DNA of 64,000 bases from Paenisporosarcina indica (GCF_001939075.1 NZ_MPTA01000008.1:1-64000), one strand, 5' to 3'. Positions 8,682 to 20,700 are shown, counted from the first letter of the stretch. Notes: a model not told the origin generated them from the letters alone. Made by a program: numbers and translations.

Positions 8682-9479
8682 TTAAGATCGTAACCACCAA
8701 AGTACCACGGCTACAAATCCCAGCAGTACAAGCGCCGTGTGATCGCGCCAATCCCATTTCAATTGACGATAACGAGTGCGTCCTTCACCACCACGGTATC
8801 CTCGTACCTCCATGGCCACAGCTAAATCTTCAGCCCGTTTAAATGCACTGACAAACAAAGGGATTAATAACGGCACAACCGCTTTAAGACGCTCTTTAAT
8901 CGAGCCAGTACTAATATCTGAACCACGTGCCATTTGAGCTTTCATAATTTTATCTGTTTCATCCATTAATGTTGGAATAAAACGTAGTGAAATGGACATC
9001 ATCAATGCCAGCTCATGTACGGGCAATTTAAATCGTTTAAACGGATTTAACAAGACTTCCATGCCATCTGTAATCGAGATTGGTGAAGTTGTTAACGTTA
9101 AGATCGATGTAATAAAGACCAACACCATAAAGCGAACAGAAATAAAAATCCCTTGTCTTAATCCTTCTTCATACACTTCGATGAATTGCCATTTCCATAA
9201 TAAATCTCCTTCTTTTGTGAAAAAAAGGTGTAATAAAAATGTGAAAATCAGAAGAAATATAATGGGCTTTAAGCCATTAATCAAAAAATACAGTCGAATG
9301 CGTGAAAAGAAGACAGTTAAAAGTGTGAATGCTAGTAATAATGCGTAGGTCACTGCATTATTTGCTAAAAAGACAATGGCAATAAACAGGAAAACAAAAA
9401 TTAATTTGGAGCGTGGATCTAGTTTATGAATAAAGGAGTCTCCCGGTATATAACGACCAAAAATCATCTTCTCCATCAT
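8682..9479 (-). CDS. ecfT: Energy-coupling factor transporter transmembrane protein EcfT
   Basis: The membrane scaffold of group II ECF vitamin and metal transporters; it joins the two ATPases to exchangeable substrate-binding S components. The 265-residue product has several membrane helices and two cytoplasmic Ala-Arg-Gly-type coupling motifs, seen as MARGSD (about residue 183) and VRGYRGGE near the C-terminus. Its ATG overlaps the ecfA2 stop by one base (TAATG). No S component is encoded nearby, which is normal for a shared module. Confidence 0.94.
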   Translation of the reverse strand: MMEKMIFGRYIPGDSFIHKLDPRSKLIFVFLFIAIVFLANNAVTYALLLAFTLLTVFFSRIRLYFLINGLKPIIFLLIFTFLLHLFFTKEGDLLWKWQFIEVYEEGLRQGIFISVRFMVLVFITSILTLTTSPISITDGMEVLLNPFKRFKLPVHELALMMSISLRFIPTLMDETDKIMKAQMARGSDISTGSIKERLKAVVPLLIPLFVSAFKRAEDLAVAMEVRGYRGGEGRTRYRQLKWDWRDHTALVLLGFVAVVLWWLRS

Positions 9480-10348
9480 TAGAAATCACGTTCCTTTCTA
9501 ACAATGTTTCCCATTTCAACTGCTAACTGTTCTTCCGTTAAACAAAGTTTGTCTAGCGAATACCCAAGAAGCAATTCAAATCTACGTTGTAAACGCACCA
9601 CACGGGGAGCGGAAAGCTGAAACTCAGATAAGTGTTGTTCATCCCCAAAAATCTCTTCAGGGTCTCCACTTAGTACGCAACGTCCCTCATGCATAATCGC
9701 TACCCGATTCGCATAGCGTGCTGCATCTTCCATAGAATGGGTAACCAAAATGATAGTTAATCCTTTTTCTACATATAACCGATGAAATAACTCCATGATT
9801 TCTTGACGACCTCGAGGGTCAAGGCCGGCTGTAGGTTCATCTAGTACTAATACGCTAGGTTCCATCGCTAAAACCCCTGCAATGGCCACTCTACGCATCT
9901 GACCACCTGATAAATCAAATGGAGACTTCTCGAGCACTTCCTCTGGCAACCCTAATTGCTCTACCAAGGCACGTGCACGACGTTCTGCCTCGTCCGCTGG
10001 CACACCAAAGTTTAAGGGACCAAACATAATATCTTTCAACACCGTCTCATCGAACAATTGATGTTCTGGGAACTGAAAGACAATCCCAATTTTTTGACGA
10101 ACGGGTTTTAAGTTCTTAGCTTTCTTATTCGCCCGAATCTCCAAACCTCCGAGCTTTACAGTTCCTTCTGTAGGTTTCAATAAAGCATTTAAGTGTTGAA
10201 GTAATGTAGACTTGCCAGATCCCGTATGGCCAATGATTGCTTGATAAGAACCTGATGGAATGTGAAGATTAACATCTGTCAGAGCTTGTTTTTCAAAAGG
10301 AGTTCCTTTGGAGTAGGCATATCCTACTTGTTGAAGTTCGATATCCAT
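9479..10348 (-). CDS. ecfA2: ECF transporter ATPase EcfA2
   Basis: ABC ATPase of the shared ECF module. Walker A GHTGSGKST (about residues 39-47), the signature DLSGGQ and Walker B VLVLDEP are all intact, as is the switch His in ILVTHS. The 289-residue length fits. Its start lies inside the end of ecfA1 (25-base overlap), which suggests translational coupling so that the two ATPases are made in equal amounts. Confidence 0.94.
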   Translation of the reverse strand: MDIELQQVGYAYSKGTPFEKQALTDVNLHIPSGSYQAIIGHTGSGKSTLLQHLNALLKPTEGTVKLGGLEIRANKKAKNLKPVRQKIGIVFQFPEHQLFDETVLKDIMFGPLNFGVPADEAERRARALVEQLGLPEEVLEKSPFDLSGGQMRRVAIAGVLAMEPSVLVLDEPTAGLDPRGRQEIMELFHRLYVEKGLTIILVTHSMEDAARYANRVAIMHEGRCVLSGDPEEIFGDEQHLSEFQLSAPRVVRLQRRFELLLGYSLDKLCLTEEQLAVEMGNIVRKERDF

Positions 10349-11169
10349 ATATCCTTCACCAACTCATCTTCTGACATATGCTCTGTTTCCAAACTAACGC
10401 CTTGTGCGAGCATTAAGCTACTCATTTTTAATGAAAACGGCAAATCTAAACCCAACTCAACCAACTCTTGTCCTCTTGCAAAAATTTCTCTTGGAGTTCC
10501 TTCTGCATGCATTTTACCTTGATTCATCACCAAAATACGATCAGCTAGTAATGCTTCCTCTAAATCATGTGTGATCGACAACACCGTTAATCGTGTATCT
10601 TCACGTAATTTATGTACCGTTGTTAGTACTTCTTCTCGTCCTTGAGGATCGAGCATTGAAGTTGCTTCGTCTAATATTAATATCCTTGGTTTTAAAGCAA
10701 GTGCACCTGCGATTGCAACACGTTGCTTTTGACCACCAGATAAATGATGAGGTTCACTATTTAAAAATCGTTCCATTTTCACTTGAGCAAGTGACTCATG
10801 GACACGTTTAACCATATCTTCGAACGGTATTCCGTTATTTTCTAAAGCAAAAGCAACATCGTCTTGCACGGTAGCCCCGACAAACTGATTGTCTGGATTT
10901 TGAAACACCATGCCCATTTGTGAACGAATTGCCCATAAGTTTTCTTCATTCAGCGTTTCACCAAGAACTCTCACTACTCCTTCTTGAGGAAATAATAAAC
11001 CATTCATTAGCTTCGCCATTGTGGACTTCCCTGAACCATTATGACCAACAATTGCAATCCACTCGCCATCGTTGATATTAAATGATATGCCATCAACTGC
11101 TTTTCGCATATCCGAATCTTCTGGTGAATATGAATACGTAACATCTTGTAACGATACTATTTCATTCAT
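10324..11169 (-). CDS. ecfA1: ECF transporter ATPase EcfA1
   Basis: Partner ATPase of EcfA2. Walker A GHNGSGKST, Q-loop VFQNPDNQF, signature HLSGGQKQR and Walker B ILILDEA are visible; the signature and switch residues are normal. The 281-residue product starts at an ATG (11169) after GAGGTAA. It is the first gene of the ecfA1-ecfA2-ecfT-truA unit downstream of rplQ. Confidence 0.94.
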   Translation of the reverse strand: MNEIVSLQDVTYSYSPEDSDMRKAVDGISFNINDGEWIAIVGHNGSGKSTMAKLMNGLLFPQEGVVRVLGETLNEENLWAIRSQMGMVFQNPDNQFVGATVQDDVAFALENNGIPFEDMVKRVHESLAQVKMERFLNSEPHHLSGGQKQRVAIAGALALKPRILILDEATSMLDPQGREEVLTTVHKLREDTRLTVLSITHDLEEALLADRILVMNQGKMHAEGTPREIFARGQELVELGLDLPFSLKMSSLMLAQGVSLETEHMSEDELVKDIWISNFNK

Positions 11170-11245
11170 GCCATTTACCTCCTCAAACTCCGCTCACGTT
11201 CAGCTCAACTCAACTACTCTTATATATTTTACGACAAAATAAAAA

Positions 11246-11340
11246 AGCGCGCACCTCATTCAGAGAAATGCGCTCTTCTATATCTGTCTCGTATTCGGTT
11301 GCTCAGACCGTCTACGTGAATGAGGTGCGTAGAGCTAGAC
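11246..11340 (-). repeat. Dispersed palindromic element, copy 1
   Basis: On the minus strand it begins TGTCTAGCTCTA, continues with CGCACCTCATTC (11318-11329), and closes with the exact inverted copy GAATGAGGTGCG (11250-11261) followed by CGC and six Ts. The outer frame matches the element at 40963-41036. The final 35 bases also form a short terminator-like hairpin (AGCGC...GCGCT plus T run). Confidence 0.65.
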
Positions 11341-11414
11341 AAGACGCAGCCAAATGACCCGCTCATCATAACACTCTGCTTTTCATTATGTCGTATAAAT
11401 CTTTTTTTAAAAAA

Positions 11415-11447
11415 GAAGAGGGCGGCTACTAACCTAGAACCCTCTTC
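11415..11447 (-). terminator. Terminator of the rpoA-rplQ operon
   Basis: GAAGAGGG pairs with CCCTCTTC, followed by six Ts on the minus strand, 12 bases after the rplQ stop. Confidence 0.85.
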
Positions 11448-11459
11448 AAATTGTGATGA

Positions 11460-11840
11460 TTAAACTAATTCAATCACTACAACAGGTGCTCCGTCTCCAC
11501 GACGAGGTCCCATTTTCATAATACGTGTATATCCGCCTTGACGATCAGCGTAGCGTGGTGCTACATCATCAAACAATTTTTGCAAAGCATAAATTGTTGA
11601 TTCATTGCCTTCTTCATCAGTAACGGTTACTAGTTCACGACGAATGTATGCAGCAGCTTGACGACGTGCATGCAAATCTCCACGTTTACCTAATGTAATC
11701 ATTTTTTCACAAACAGAACGCAATTCTTTCGCACGAGCTTCAGTCGTTTGAATACGCTCGTTGATGATTAAATCTGTTGTTAAATCGCGCAACATCGCTT
11801 TACGTTGAGAACTTGTACGTCCAAGTTTTCTGTAACCCAT
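11460..11840 (-). CDS. rplQ: 50S ribosomal protein L17
   Basis: Large-subunit protein near the tunnel exit. The 126-residue product starts [20 protein letters not shown] and has the Bacilli-type insertion ending [20 protein letters not shown]. It follows rpoA by about 50 bases and closes the alpha operon at a terminator. Confidence 0.97.
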   Translation of the reverse strand: MGYRKLGRTSSQRKAMLRDLTTDLIINERIQTTEARAKELRSVCEKMITLGKRGDLHARRQAAAYIRRELVTVTDEEGNESTIYALQKLFDDVAPRYADRQGGYTRIMKMGPRRGDGAPVVVIELV

Positions 11841-11891
11841 AGATGTTTACCTCCTTTGTTGAATATTGAACTTTTATATCAAAAAAGTCGC

Positions 11892-12836
11892 TTAGTCTTC
11901 TTTGCGTAATCCTAAGCCAAGCTCATCTAACTTAGCTCTAACTTCTTCAAGTGATTTACGTCCAAGGTTTCGTACTTTCATCATGTCGTCTTCTGACTTG
12001 TTCGCAAGTTCTAGTACTGTATTAATACCAGCGCGCTTCAAGCAGTTGTAAGAACGAACAGAAAGATCAAGTTCTTCGATCGTCATCTCTAACACTTTTT
12101 CTTTTTGATCTTCTTCTTTTTCAACCATAATTTCAGCCGTTTGTGCCTCGTTCGTCATACCAACGAAGATATTTAAATGCTCTGTTAAAATTTTCGCACC
12201 AAGCGAAATCGCCTCTTTTGGACCGATGCTGCCATCTGTCCACACATCTAGAGAAAGTTTATCGAAGTTCGTCATTTGACCAACACGAGTATTTTCTACT
12301 TGGAAATTGACGCGTGAAACTGGAGTGTAAATAGAGTCGATTGGGATCACGCCGATAGGAAGATCCTCACGTTTGTTTTGATCAGCAGGAGTGTAACCGC
12401 GGCCGCGTTGTGCATACATACGCATACGCAAATGACCATTTTTACCGATTGTTGCAATATAGAGATCAGGATTTAAAATTTCTACATCACTGTCATGTGT
12501 AATGTCAGCAGCAGTAACCTGCCCATCGCCTTTAACGTCTATTTCGATGACTTTTTCTTCATCAGAATAGATTTTAAGAGCTAATTTTTTCACATTCATA
12601 ATAACTGAAGCAACATCTTCAACTACACCCTCAATAATAGAGAATTCGTGAAGCACGCCATCAATTTGAATAGAAGTAACAGCAGCTCCTGGTAAAGAAG
12701 ACAACAGGATACGACGTAGTGAATTACCCAATGTGTTTCCATATCCACGCTCAAGCGGTTCTACAACAAACTTGCCAAATTTGGCACCTTCGCTGATCTC
12801 AACCGTTTCAATCTTTGGTTTTTCAATTTCGATCAT
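11892..12836 (-). CDS. rpoA: DNA-directed RNA polymerase subunit alpha
   Basis: Dimerises to nucleate RNA polymerase assembly and contacts UP elements and activators through its C-terminal domain. The 314-residue product has the N-terminal dimerisation domain ([20 protein letters not shown], about residues 28-47) and the two helix-hairpin-helix repeats of the C-terminal domain ([26 protein letters not shown]). Length and order (rpsM-rpsK-rpoA-rplQ) are standard. Confidence 0.98.
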   Translation of the reverse strand: MIEIEKPKIETVEISEGAKFGKFVVEPLERGYGNTLGNSLRRILLSSLPGAAVTSIQIDGVLHEFSIIEGVVEDVASVIMNVKKLALKIYSDEEKVIEIDVKGDGQVTAADITHDSDVEILNPDLYIATIGKNGHLRMRMYAQRGRGYTPADQNKREDLPIGVIPIDSIYTPVSRVNFQVENTRVGQMTNFDKLSLDVWTDGSIGPKEAISLGAKILTEHLNIFVGMTNEAQTAEIMVEKEEDQKEKVLEMTIEELDLSVRSYNCLKRAGINTVLELANKSEDDMMKVRNLGRKSLEEVRAKLDELGLGLRKED

Positions 12837-12981
12837 TCAAATATACCCTCCTTCAAAACATCGAATGTATAGGTTCGTTCCATCATGAAATCGATAGTAA
12901 CTAGACTTATCGGTGATTGCACAACTCAGTTTGTACAAGAAATGATGTTCTCAATCAATTAATTGAAATGAGTAGCACCTA

Positions 12982-13371
12982 TTACACGCGACGACGTTTT
13001 GGTGGTCGGCAACCGTTATGTGGAACTGGAGTTACATCTTTAATAGCTGTAACATCTAGACCAGCAGCTTGAAGTGCACGAATTGCAGATTCACGACCGG
13101 CACCAGGACCTTTTACCGTAACTTCTAACGTCTTAAGACCGTGTTCAATAGAAGATTTTGCAGCGGCTTCAGCAGCCATTTGTGCAGCAAACGGTGTTGA
13201 TTTACGAGAACCTTTGAAACCAAGTGAACCAGCACTTGACCAAGATACCGCGTTACCTTGCATATCTGTAATCGTTACAATTGTGTTATTAAATGTAGAG
13301 CGGATGTGTGCAATACCAGATTCGATATTCTTTTTCACACGACGCTTACGTGTTTGTTGTTTACGTGCCAT
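12982..13371 (-). CDS. rpsK: 30S ribosomal protein S11
   Basis: Platform protein of the small subunit near the E site. The 129-residue product has a basic N-terminus ([13 protein letters not shown]) and the C-terminal [19 protein letters not shown] signature. It follows rpsM by 25 bases. A longer-than-usual gap of about 145 bases separates it from rpoA. Confidence 0.97.
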   Translation of the reverse strand: MARKQQTRKRRVKKNIESGIAHIRSTFNNTIVTITDMQGNAVSWSSAGSLGFKGSRKSTPFAAQMAAEAAAKSSIEHGLKTLEVTVKGPGAGRESAIRALQAAGLDVTAIKDVTPVPHNGCRPPKRRRV

Positions 13372-13396
13372 GTTAGGAAGAAACCTCCTTTACGTA

Positions 13397-13762
13397 TTAT
13401 TTTTTCTTGTTAGCAACAGTTTTACGAGGACCTTTACGCGTACGCGCATTGTTCTTCGTATTTTGACCGCGAACAGGTAAACCTCTACGGTGACGGATAC
13501 CACGGAATGAACCGATCTCCATCAATCGTTTAATATTTAATGATACTTCACGGCGAAGGTCACCTTCAACCTTGTAAGCACCGATTGATTCACGAATTTT
13601 GTTTAATTCGTCTTCTGTAAGATCACGAACGCGTGCATCTTCAGAAACGCCTGCAGTAGCTAAAACTTTTTGTGCAGTCGTTTTACCAATACCGAATATA
13701 TATGTTAATGAAATAACAACGCGTTTATCGCGCGGAATGTCAACACCAGCAATACGAGCCAT
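13397..13762 (-). CDS. rpsM: 30S ribosomal protein S13
   Basis: Head protein of the small subunit that contacts L5 and the P-site tRNA. The 121-residue product starts [18 protein letters not shown], has the [13 protein letters not shown] helix-hairpin-helix-like motif and ends in the basic [16 protein letters not shown] tail. Confidence 0.97.
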   Translation of the reverse strand: MARIAGVDIPRDKRVVISLTYIFGIGKTTAQKVLATAGVSEDARVRDLTEDELNKIRESIGAYKVEGDLRREVSLNIKRLMEIGSFRGIRHRRGLPVRGQNTKNNARTRKGPRKTVANKKK

Positions 13763-13785
13763 GTGTGTCGTGCACCTCCTTCAAA

Positions 13786-13899
<114 letters not shown>

Positions 13900-13937
13900 C
13901 TAACCCAACCTCCTTAGATAGTCCGGAGTGCAAAAGA

Positions 13938-14156
13938 TTATTTAAAACGGTATGTGATACGACCGCGAGTTAAATCGTAAGGAGAAAGTTCAATTGTGAC
14001 TTTATCTCCAGGTAGGATGCGAATAAAGTGCATACGGATTTTGCCAGAAACATGTGCAAGAATCATATGACCATTTTCTAATTCTACCTTAAACATCGCG
14101 TTTGGCAAAGTCTCAACAACTGTTCCTTCGACTTCAATTACATCGTCTTTCGCCAT
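13938..14156 (-). CDS. infA: Translation initiation factor IF-1
   Basis: Binds the A site of the 30S subunit during initiation. The 72-residue S1/OB-fold protein reads [20 protein letters not shown] and ends [11 protein letters not shown]. The ATG at 14156 is preferred over a TTG directly before it, since AGAAGGGAG lies upstream at good spacing. Unlike B. subtilis, no map gene precedes it. Confidence 0.97.
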   Translation of the reverse strand: MAKDDVIEVEGTVVETLPNAMFKVELENGHMILAHVSGKIRMHFIRILPGDKVTIELSPYDLTRGRITYRFK

Positions 14157-14579
14157 CAACCCTGTCTCCCTTCTGTATAAAAAATCAGGTCCTCATCATC
14201 AAATCAAACGGAATGTTCCGCAAATCGAAATCCGAGATGGACTCTTTTCGTTTCAACATATGTTTGTTTTGCATGAGAGATGTTCGAAAGACACTCGTCA
14301 GGCTTCGCTTCTGGCAACCTACGGAGTAGACTGACCCGGGTGAACCTTGTCTCCCTCATGTAAACACGACCGCTCGGAATGCCTTGGATGAGTTCCACCA
14401 TATCCGTTACACAGATGCTTCCACGAAACCCATTATACCTTGTCAGAACTAGAAATGCACGAAAGGACAAAGGGATCCTCTTATACGTAACAAGTTCTAA
14501 TTCTTCCTAGAGTATATCGGGCATAATTTGCTTTTGCAGCTCTCGAAAATAAATTCCGTTCACAAGCGTGCCGCTAGGT
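14157..14579. other. Gap between infA and adk, without map
   Basis: This 423-base stretch is where B. subtilis carries map and ybzG. I find no methionine aminopeptidase sequence in any frame. An 88-codon minus-strand frame (14204-14470) has no recognisable similarity and no good ribosome-binding site. A TATAAT hexamer at 14432-14437 (minus) could be the -10 of an infA promoter, but its -35 is poor. Confidence 0.5.
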
Positions 14580-15263
<684 letters not shown>

Positions 15264-15298
15264 TTAAAAGGAACGAAGATGTTCCTCAAAACCAAACA

Positions 15299-16591
15299 TT
15301 ATTTCATGAAGCCTTTATAATGACGTTTCACTAATTGTGATTCAAGCTGTTTCATCGTTTCCAGTGCAACACCGACAACGATTAGCAAGCTAGTACCTCC
15401 GATTTGTGCAGATGCTGGGAGACCAGCAAAATTAATGAACAAGATCGGCATGATAGCAACTAATGAAAGGAAAATCGCACCTACGAAAGTTAAACGGTAC
15501 AAAACTGTTGTTAAGTAGTCTTGTGTGTTTTTTCCTGGACGAATTCCTGGAATATAAGCACCTTGCTTTTTCAAGTTATCAGCAACGTTTTCAGGATTCA
15601 CTTGTATAAACGCATAGAAATACGTAAATGCAACGATTAACGCCACGTAAATGAGCATGCCCACCGGTTTCGAATAATCAAATGTGTTCTGAATGAAATC
15701 CGTTACATCATTCTGTCCAAAGAAAGTAGAAAGTGTTTGTGGTGTAATGATAAACGCAACCGCAAAGATTACTGGGATAACTCCAGCAGCATTCACTTTT
15801 AACGGTAAATGTGTTTGTTGACCGCCAGTAGCACCGCGACCAGCAACACGTTTTGCGTACTGAATCGGAATTTTACGCAACGCTTGTTGAACGTAAATAA
15901 CTCCTACAGTAACAGCAATAATCGCTAAAAGAAGAAGAGCCATAATTGCGATACGGATGAATAGATCATCACCAGCGCCATCTAATTGTTGTGCATAGAT
16001 TTGGTTTGCAGCACTTGGAATCGCAGCAACGATACCTGCAAAGATAATAATGGAAATCCCATTACCAACACCTTTAGCAGTGATCTGCTCAGATAACCAA
16101 AGAAGGAACGCAGTTCCAGCTGTTAACACTAGAGCTATAACAACATACGTTGAAATGCCATCGTCTTTAATTAAAGATCCGCCATACATGCGGTTAAATC
16201 CGTAAGACATCGCAATCGCTTGGATGAACGCCAACACAATCGTGAAGTAACGTGTGAACTGAGCAAGTTTACGTCTTCCGACTTCACCTTGTTTGGCCCA
16301 CTCCGTAAACTTCGGTACAACATCCATTTGTAACAATTGTACAATGATGGATGCCGTGATGTACGGCATAATTCCCATCGCTAAAATCGAGAAATTAGCA
16401 AGAGCACCGCCACCAAATGTATTTAGAAAACCAATTAAACTAAATTGATCAGTTGCTTGCAAGACTTGTGCATCAACGTTCGGTACCGGAATAAAAGTTC
16501 CAATACGGAAAACGATCAGCATTAACAGAGTGAAAATGATTTTATTTCGTATATCTCTAACGCGCATAAAGTTGGAGATTGTCTGAAACAT
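15299..16591 (-). CDS. secY: Preprotein translocase channel subunit SecY
   Basis: Forms the protein-conducting channel with SecE (encoded at 44.6 kb) and SecG. The 430-residue product has ten membrane segments, a plug region near SLIGFLNTFGGGALANFSI and the cytoplasmic loop with IPIQYAKRVAGR that contacts SecA and ribosomes. Its ATG overlaps the rplO stop by one base (TAATG), giving coupled translation. Confidence 0.98.
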   Translation of the reverse strand: MFQTISNFMRVRDIRNKIIFTLLMLIVFRIGTFIPVPNVDAQVLQATDQFSLIGFLNTFGGGALANFSILAMGIMPYITASIIVQLLQMDVVPKFTEWAKQGEVGRRKLAQFTRYFTIVLAFIQAIAMSYGFNRMYGGSLIKDDGISTYVVIALVLTAGTAFLLWLSEQITAKGVGNGISIIIFAGIVAAIPSAANQIYAQQLDGAGDDLFIRIAIMALLLLAIIAVTVGVIYVQQALRKIPIQYAKRVAGRGATGGQQTHLPLKVNAAGVIPVIFAVAFIITPQTLSTFFGQNDVTDFIQNTFDYSKPVGMLIYVALIVAFTYFYAFIQVNPENVADNLKKQGAYIPGIRPGKNTQDYLTTVLYRLTFVGAIFLSLVAIMPILFINFAGLPASAQIGGTSLLIVVGVALETMKQLESQLVKRHYKGFMK

Positions 16592-17031
16592 TAAACCACC
16601 TCTGTTTGTCCGCCCGCGTTCTCAATCGCTTCTTTTGCAGAAGCTGAGAACTTATGAGCTTTTACGGTAAGCTTTTTATCAAGTGTTCCGTTACCAAGAA
16701 TCTTGATTCCAGCTTTTTCGCTGCTCACATAACCAATTTCAATAAGCAATGCAGGTGTTACCTCTGTGCCTTCTTGGAAACGGTTTAATGTATCAAGGTT
16801 CACAATAGCGTATTCTTTACGGTTAATGTTCGTAAAGCCGCGTTTTGGTAAACGTCTGAATAATGGGTTTTGACCGCCTTCAAATCCTGGACGAACACCG
16901 CCGCCAGAACGAGCGTTTTGACCTTTATGACCTTTACCTGCAGTTTTACCATTACCAGAACCAATCCCGCGTCCTTTGCGTTTGCGGTTAGAACGAGATC
17001 CTTCTGCTGGTTTTAACTCATGAAGTTTCAT
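16591..17031 (-). CDS. rplO: 50S ribosomal protein L15
   Basis: Late-assembly large-subunit protein. The 146-residue product begins [20 protein letters not shown] and is rich in Gly and basic residues in its N-terminal extension. The ATG at 17031 sits 11 bases after AAGGAGG; an upstream in-frame GTG would overlap the ribosome-binding site. Confidence 0.97.
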   Translation of the reverse strand: MKLHELKPAEGSRSNRKRKGRGIGSGNGKTAGKGHKGQNARSGGGVRPGFEGGQNPLFRRLPKRGFTNINRKEYAIVNLDTLNRFQEGTEVTPALLIEIGYVSSEKAGIKILGNGTLDKKLTVKAHKFSASAKEAIENAGGQTEVV

Positions 17032-17064
17032 ATGATGTGGCACCTCCTTATTCTAAAGTCCTAA

Positions 17065-17244
17065 TTATAGTTCCTTTACAGAAACTAAATGAGCTACTTT
17101 TTCAACCATCCCACGGATAGCTGCGTTGTCAGCATGCTCAACAGTTTGATGCATTTTACGTAGACCTAGAGCTTCTACAGTTTTACGTTGACCAGGTTTT
17201 GTACCGATTACGCTTTTAGTGAGGGTAACTTCTAATTTTGCCAT
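17065..17244 (-). CDS. rpmD: 50S ribosomal protein L30
   Basis: A 59-residue protein, [20 protein letters not shown], of the short bacterial type. The second of two nearby ATGs (17244) is chosen, since the G-run ribosome-binding site is too close to the first. Confidence 0.95.
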   Translation of the reverse strand: MAKLEVTLTKSVIGTKPGQRKTVEALGLRKMHQTVEHADNAAIRGMVEKVAHLVSVKEL

Positions 17245-17258
17245 TGTCATTTCCCCCC

Positions 17259-17759
17259 TTAACCTAATAACTCTTCAACTGTTTTACCGCGCAATTTAGC
17301 AACTTGATCTGCACGTTTTAATCCAGTTAATCCGTTGATTGTAGCACGTACCATATTGATTGGCGTGTTAGAACCAAGAGATTTAGAAAGAATATCAGTA
17401 ATACCAGCTAGCTCAAGTACAGCACGAACTGGACCACCAGCGATAACACCAGTACCTGGAGCAGCAGGTTTAATTAAAATTTCACCAGCGCCAAAGTTAC
17501 CGATAATTAAGTGTGGAGTAGTACCACGTACCATAGGCACTTCGATCAGGTTTTTCTTCGCATCTTCAACTGCTTTGCGGATAGCATCTGGTACTTCTTG
17601 TGCTTTACCAGTACCGAATCCTACGTGGCCATTCTTGTCACCAACAACAACCAATGCAGTGAAACGGAAACGACGTCCACCTTTTACAACTTTAGCTACG
17701 CGGTTAATAGTAACTACGCGCTCTTCAAGTTCAAGTTTGTTTGGATCAATGTGACGCAT
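17259..17759 (-). CDS. rpsE: 30S ribosomal protein S5
   Basis: Small-subunit protein with an N-terminal double-stranded-RNA-binding fold; it shapes decoding accuracy and its loop is the spectinomycin-resistance site. The loop here reads [20 protein letters not shown], which keeps the usual Lys-Gly-Gly-Arg. The length is 166 residues and the start ATG follows AAGGAGGGA. Confidence 0.97.
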   Translation of the reverse strand: MRHIDPNKLELEERVVTINRVAKVVKGGRRFRFTALVVVGDKNGHVGFGTGKAQEVPDAIRKAVEDAKKNLIEVPMVRGTTPHLIIGNFGAGEILIKPAAPGTGVIAGGPVRAVLELAGITDILSKSLGSNTPINMVRATINGLTGLKRADQVAKLRGKTVEELLG

Positions 17760-17780
17760 GAAATGTGTCCCTCCTTCTTA

Positions 17781-18137
17781 TTAAAATTGTAAGCCGTTTT
17801 CGCGAGCAGCTTCAGCTAACGCTTTTACGCGGCCATGATATAAGTAACCGCCACGGTCGAATACAACAACTTTGATGTTTTTTTCCGTAGCACGTTTAGC
17901 GATTGATTCACCGATTGCTATAGCAGACTCCAAGTTACCTTTACCATCGAAATCTTTTTCCATAGTAGAAGCACTTACAAGTGTTACACCAGCAGTATCG
18001 TCAATTAATTGCGCATATAAATGTTTATTAGAACGGAATACGTTTAAACGAGGACGTTCAGCTGTACCCGTGATTTTTGAACGTACACGTGCATGACGTT
18101 TTTTACGAACTTGATTTTTATCTTGTTTCGTAATCAC
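17781..18137 (-). CDS. rplR: 50S ribosomal protein L18
   Basis: Binds 5S rRNA together with L5. The 118-residue product begins at a GTG (18137) eight bases after AAAGGAG and reads [19 protein letters not shown]; the next upstream GTG lies inside the ribosome-binding site. The C-terminal [20 protein letters not shown] signature is intact. Confidence 0.96.
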   Translation of the reverse strand: MITKQDKNQVRKKRHARVRSKITGTAERPRLNVFRSNKHLYAQLIDDTAGVTLVSASTMEKDFDGKGNLESAIAIGESIAKRATEKNIKVVVFDRGGYLYHGRVKALAEAARENGLQF

Positions 18138-18169
18138 AGAGGTCACTCCTTTCTAATGCTTAGGCAGCA

Positions 18170-18709
18170 TTATTTACCTGTTTTACCTTCTTTACGACGA
18201 ACAACTTCGCCTTCATAACGAATACCTTTACCTTTATACGGCTCTGGTGGACGTGTTTGACGGATGTTAGATGCTAATGCACCAACGCGTTCTTTGTTGA
18301 TTCCTCTAATGATGATCTTAGTGTTAGTAGGAACTTCTACTACTAAGCCAGCTTCAGGTGTGAATTCAACCGGATGAGAGAAACCTACGTTCAATACAAG
18401 TTTTTCACCTTGTAAAGAAGCACGGTACCCAACCCCTACTAATTCAAGACTGCGTTCGAACCCTTTAGATACACCTTCAACCATGTTTGCAAGCAAAGCA
18501 CGAGTTGTACCGTGAATCGTACGGTGTTCTTTTGATTCAGAAGGACGTGTTAATGTAACAACGTTCTCTGATTGTTCGATTTTAATATCTGCATTAAAAG
18601 TACGAGTAAGCTCGCCTTTTGGACCTTTTACAGTAACTTCATTGTTTGCACCAATTGTTACAGTAACGTCAGCAGGAACCTCAATTGGTTTTTTACCTAC
18701 ACGAGACAT
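18170..18709 (-). CDS. rplF: 50S ribosomal protein L6
   Basis: Two-domain protein near the sarcin-ricin loop and factor-binding site. The 179-residue product begins [15 protein letters not shown] and has the C-terminal motif [16 protein letters not shown]. Confidence 0.97.
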   Translation of the reverse strand: MSRVGKKPIEVPADVTVTIGANNEVTVKGPKGELTRTFNADIKIEQSENVVTLTRPSESKEHRTIHGTTRALLANMVEGVSKGFERSLELVGVGYRASLQGEKLVLNVGFSHPVEFTPEAGLVVEVPTNTKIIIRGINKERVGALASNIRQTRPPEPYKGKGIRYEGEVVRRKEGKTGK

Positions 18710-18739
18710 TCATTTGCACCTCCATTCGTTTGTTGCTTT

Positions 18740-19138
18740 TTACCAAACGTAAGCTACGATTTCGCCGCCAACTTGTTTAGCGCGTGCTTCTTTATCAGTT
18801 AGAAGACCATTAGAAGTTGACACTAAAGCAATTCCTAGGCCATTTAATACTCTAGGTACTTCATTTGTTTTCGCGTATACACGAAGACCAGGTTTTGAAA
18901 TACGTTTTAAACCAGTAATAACGCGTTCGTTGTTTTGACCGTATTTCAAGAAGATACGGATGATACCTTGTTTGCTATCTTCTACGTATTCTACGTCACG
19001 AACAAAACCTTCACGTTTAAGGATCTCAGCGATCTCTTTTTTCATGTTTGAAGCAGGTACTTCCAATTTTTCGTGGCGAACCATGTTCGCGTTACGAATA
19101 CGTGTAAGCATATCTGCAATCGGATCTGTCATTGTCAT
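18740..19138 (-). CDS. rpsH: 30S ribosomal protein S8
   Basis: Binds the central domain of 16S rRNA and, in E. coli, represses the spc operon. The 132-residue product begins [18 protein letters not shown] with the ATG eight bases after AGGAGG, and ends with the [19 protein letters not shown] signature. Confidence 0.97.
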   Translation of the reverse strand: MTMTDPIADMLTRIRNANMVRHEKLEVPASNMKKEIAEILKREGFVRDVEYVEDSKQGIIRIFLKYGQNNERVITGLKRISKPGLRVYAKTNEVPRVLNGLGIALVSTSNGLLTDKEARAKQVGGEIVAYVW

Positions 19139-19167
19139 TACATATACCTCCTTCCCAGTTTAGGGGA

Positions 19168-19912
<745 letters not shown>

Positions 19913-19937
19913 GTGTGTACCTCCCTTCTTCTTTTAC

Positions 19938-20249
19938 TTATTTATCGATTGTTTCGCCAGATTTTTTTGCAACACGAACTTTTTTGCCATCTACCATTTT
20001 ATAACCTACGCGAGTCGGCTCGCCTGATTTAGGGTCGATTAACATAACGTTCGATATGTGAATTGATGCCTCTTGGCTGACAATTCCACCTTGTGGATTT
20101 GCCTGGTTTGGTTTCATGTGCTTTTTCACAAGATTCATACCTTCAACTAGCACACGGTCTTTCTTGGGAAAAGCAGCAATGATTGTACCAGTTTTGCCTT
20201 TTTCTTTCCCTGAGATCACCATAACTTTGTCGCCTTTTTTAACATGCAT
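19938..20249 (-). CDS. rplX: 50S ribosomal protein L24
   Basis: Assembly-initiating protein near the tunnel exit. The 103-residue product begins [21 protein letters not shown], a KOW motif, and carries [10 protein letters not shown] in the second half. Confidence 0.97.
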   Translation of the reverse strand: MHVKKGDKVMVISGKEKGKTGTIIAAFPKKDRVLVEGMNLVKKHMKPNQANPQGGIVSQEASIHISNVMLIDPKSGEPTRVGYKMVDGKKVRVAKKSGETIDK

Positions 20250-20285
20250 TCTGTCGCACCTCCTTGATTGGCACTTTCATCTAGA

Positions 20286-20654
20286 TTAAAGAACTTCCGG
20301 AGCTAAAGATACGATTTTCATGAAGCTATTGTCACGTAATTCACGTGCAACAGGTCCGAAAATACGAGTTCCGCGCGGGCCTTTATCATCTTTAATAATA
20401 ACGCATGCGTTTTCATCAAATTTGATATAAGTACCGTCTTTACGGCGTACACCGCTTTTAGTGCGAACGATAACGGCTTTAACGACGTCACCTTTCTTGA
20501 CAACGCCACCTGGTGTTGCTTTCTTAACTGTACACACAACGACATCGCCGATGTTAGCAGTTTTACGACCAGAACCACCAAGCACTTTAATTGTTAAAAC
20601 TTCACGTGCACCTGAGTTGTCAGCAACTTTCATACGACTCTCTTGTTGGATCAC
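20286..20654 (-). CDS. rplN: 50S ribosomal protein L14
   Basis: Forms intersubunit bridge B8 and contacts L19. The 122-residue product begins [20 protein letters not shown] and has [20 protein letters not shown], both diagnostic. Confidence 0.97.
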   Translation of the reverse strand: MIQQESRMKVADNSGAREVLTIKVLGGSGRKTANIGDVVVCTVKKATPGGVVKKGDVVKAVIVRTKSGVRRKDGTYIKFDENACVIIKDDKGPRGTRIFGPVARELRDNSFMKIVSLAPEVL

Positions 20655-20700
20655 TTAGGTAACCTCCTCTCGGAATATGGTCTGTTCCGAACTTTTGTAT

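Noticed and set aside
14204-14470. 88-codon minus-strand frame between infA and adk
   Set aside because: No recognisable domain, no good ribosome-binding site, and no similarity to map or ybzG; treated as a chance frame.
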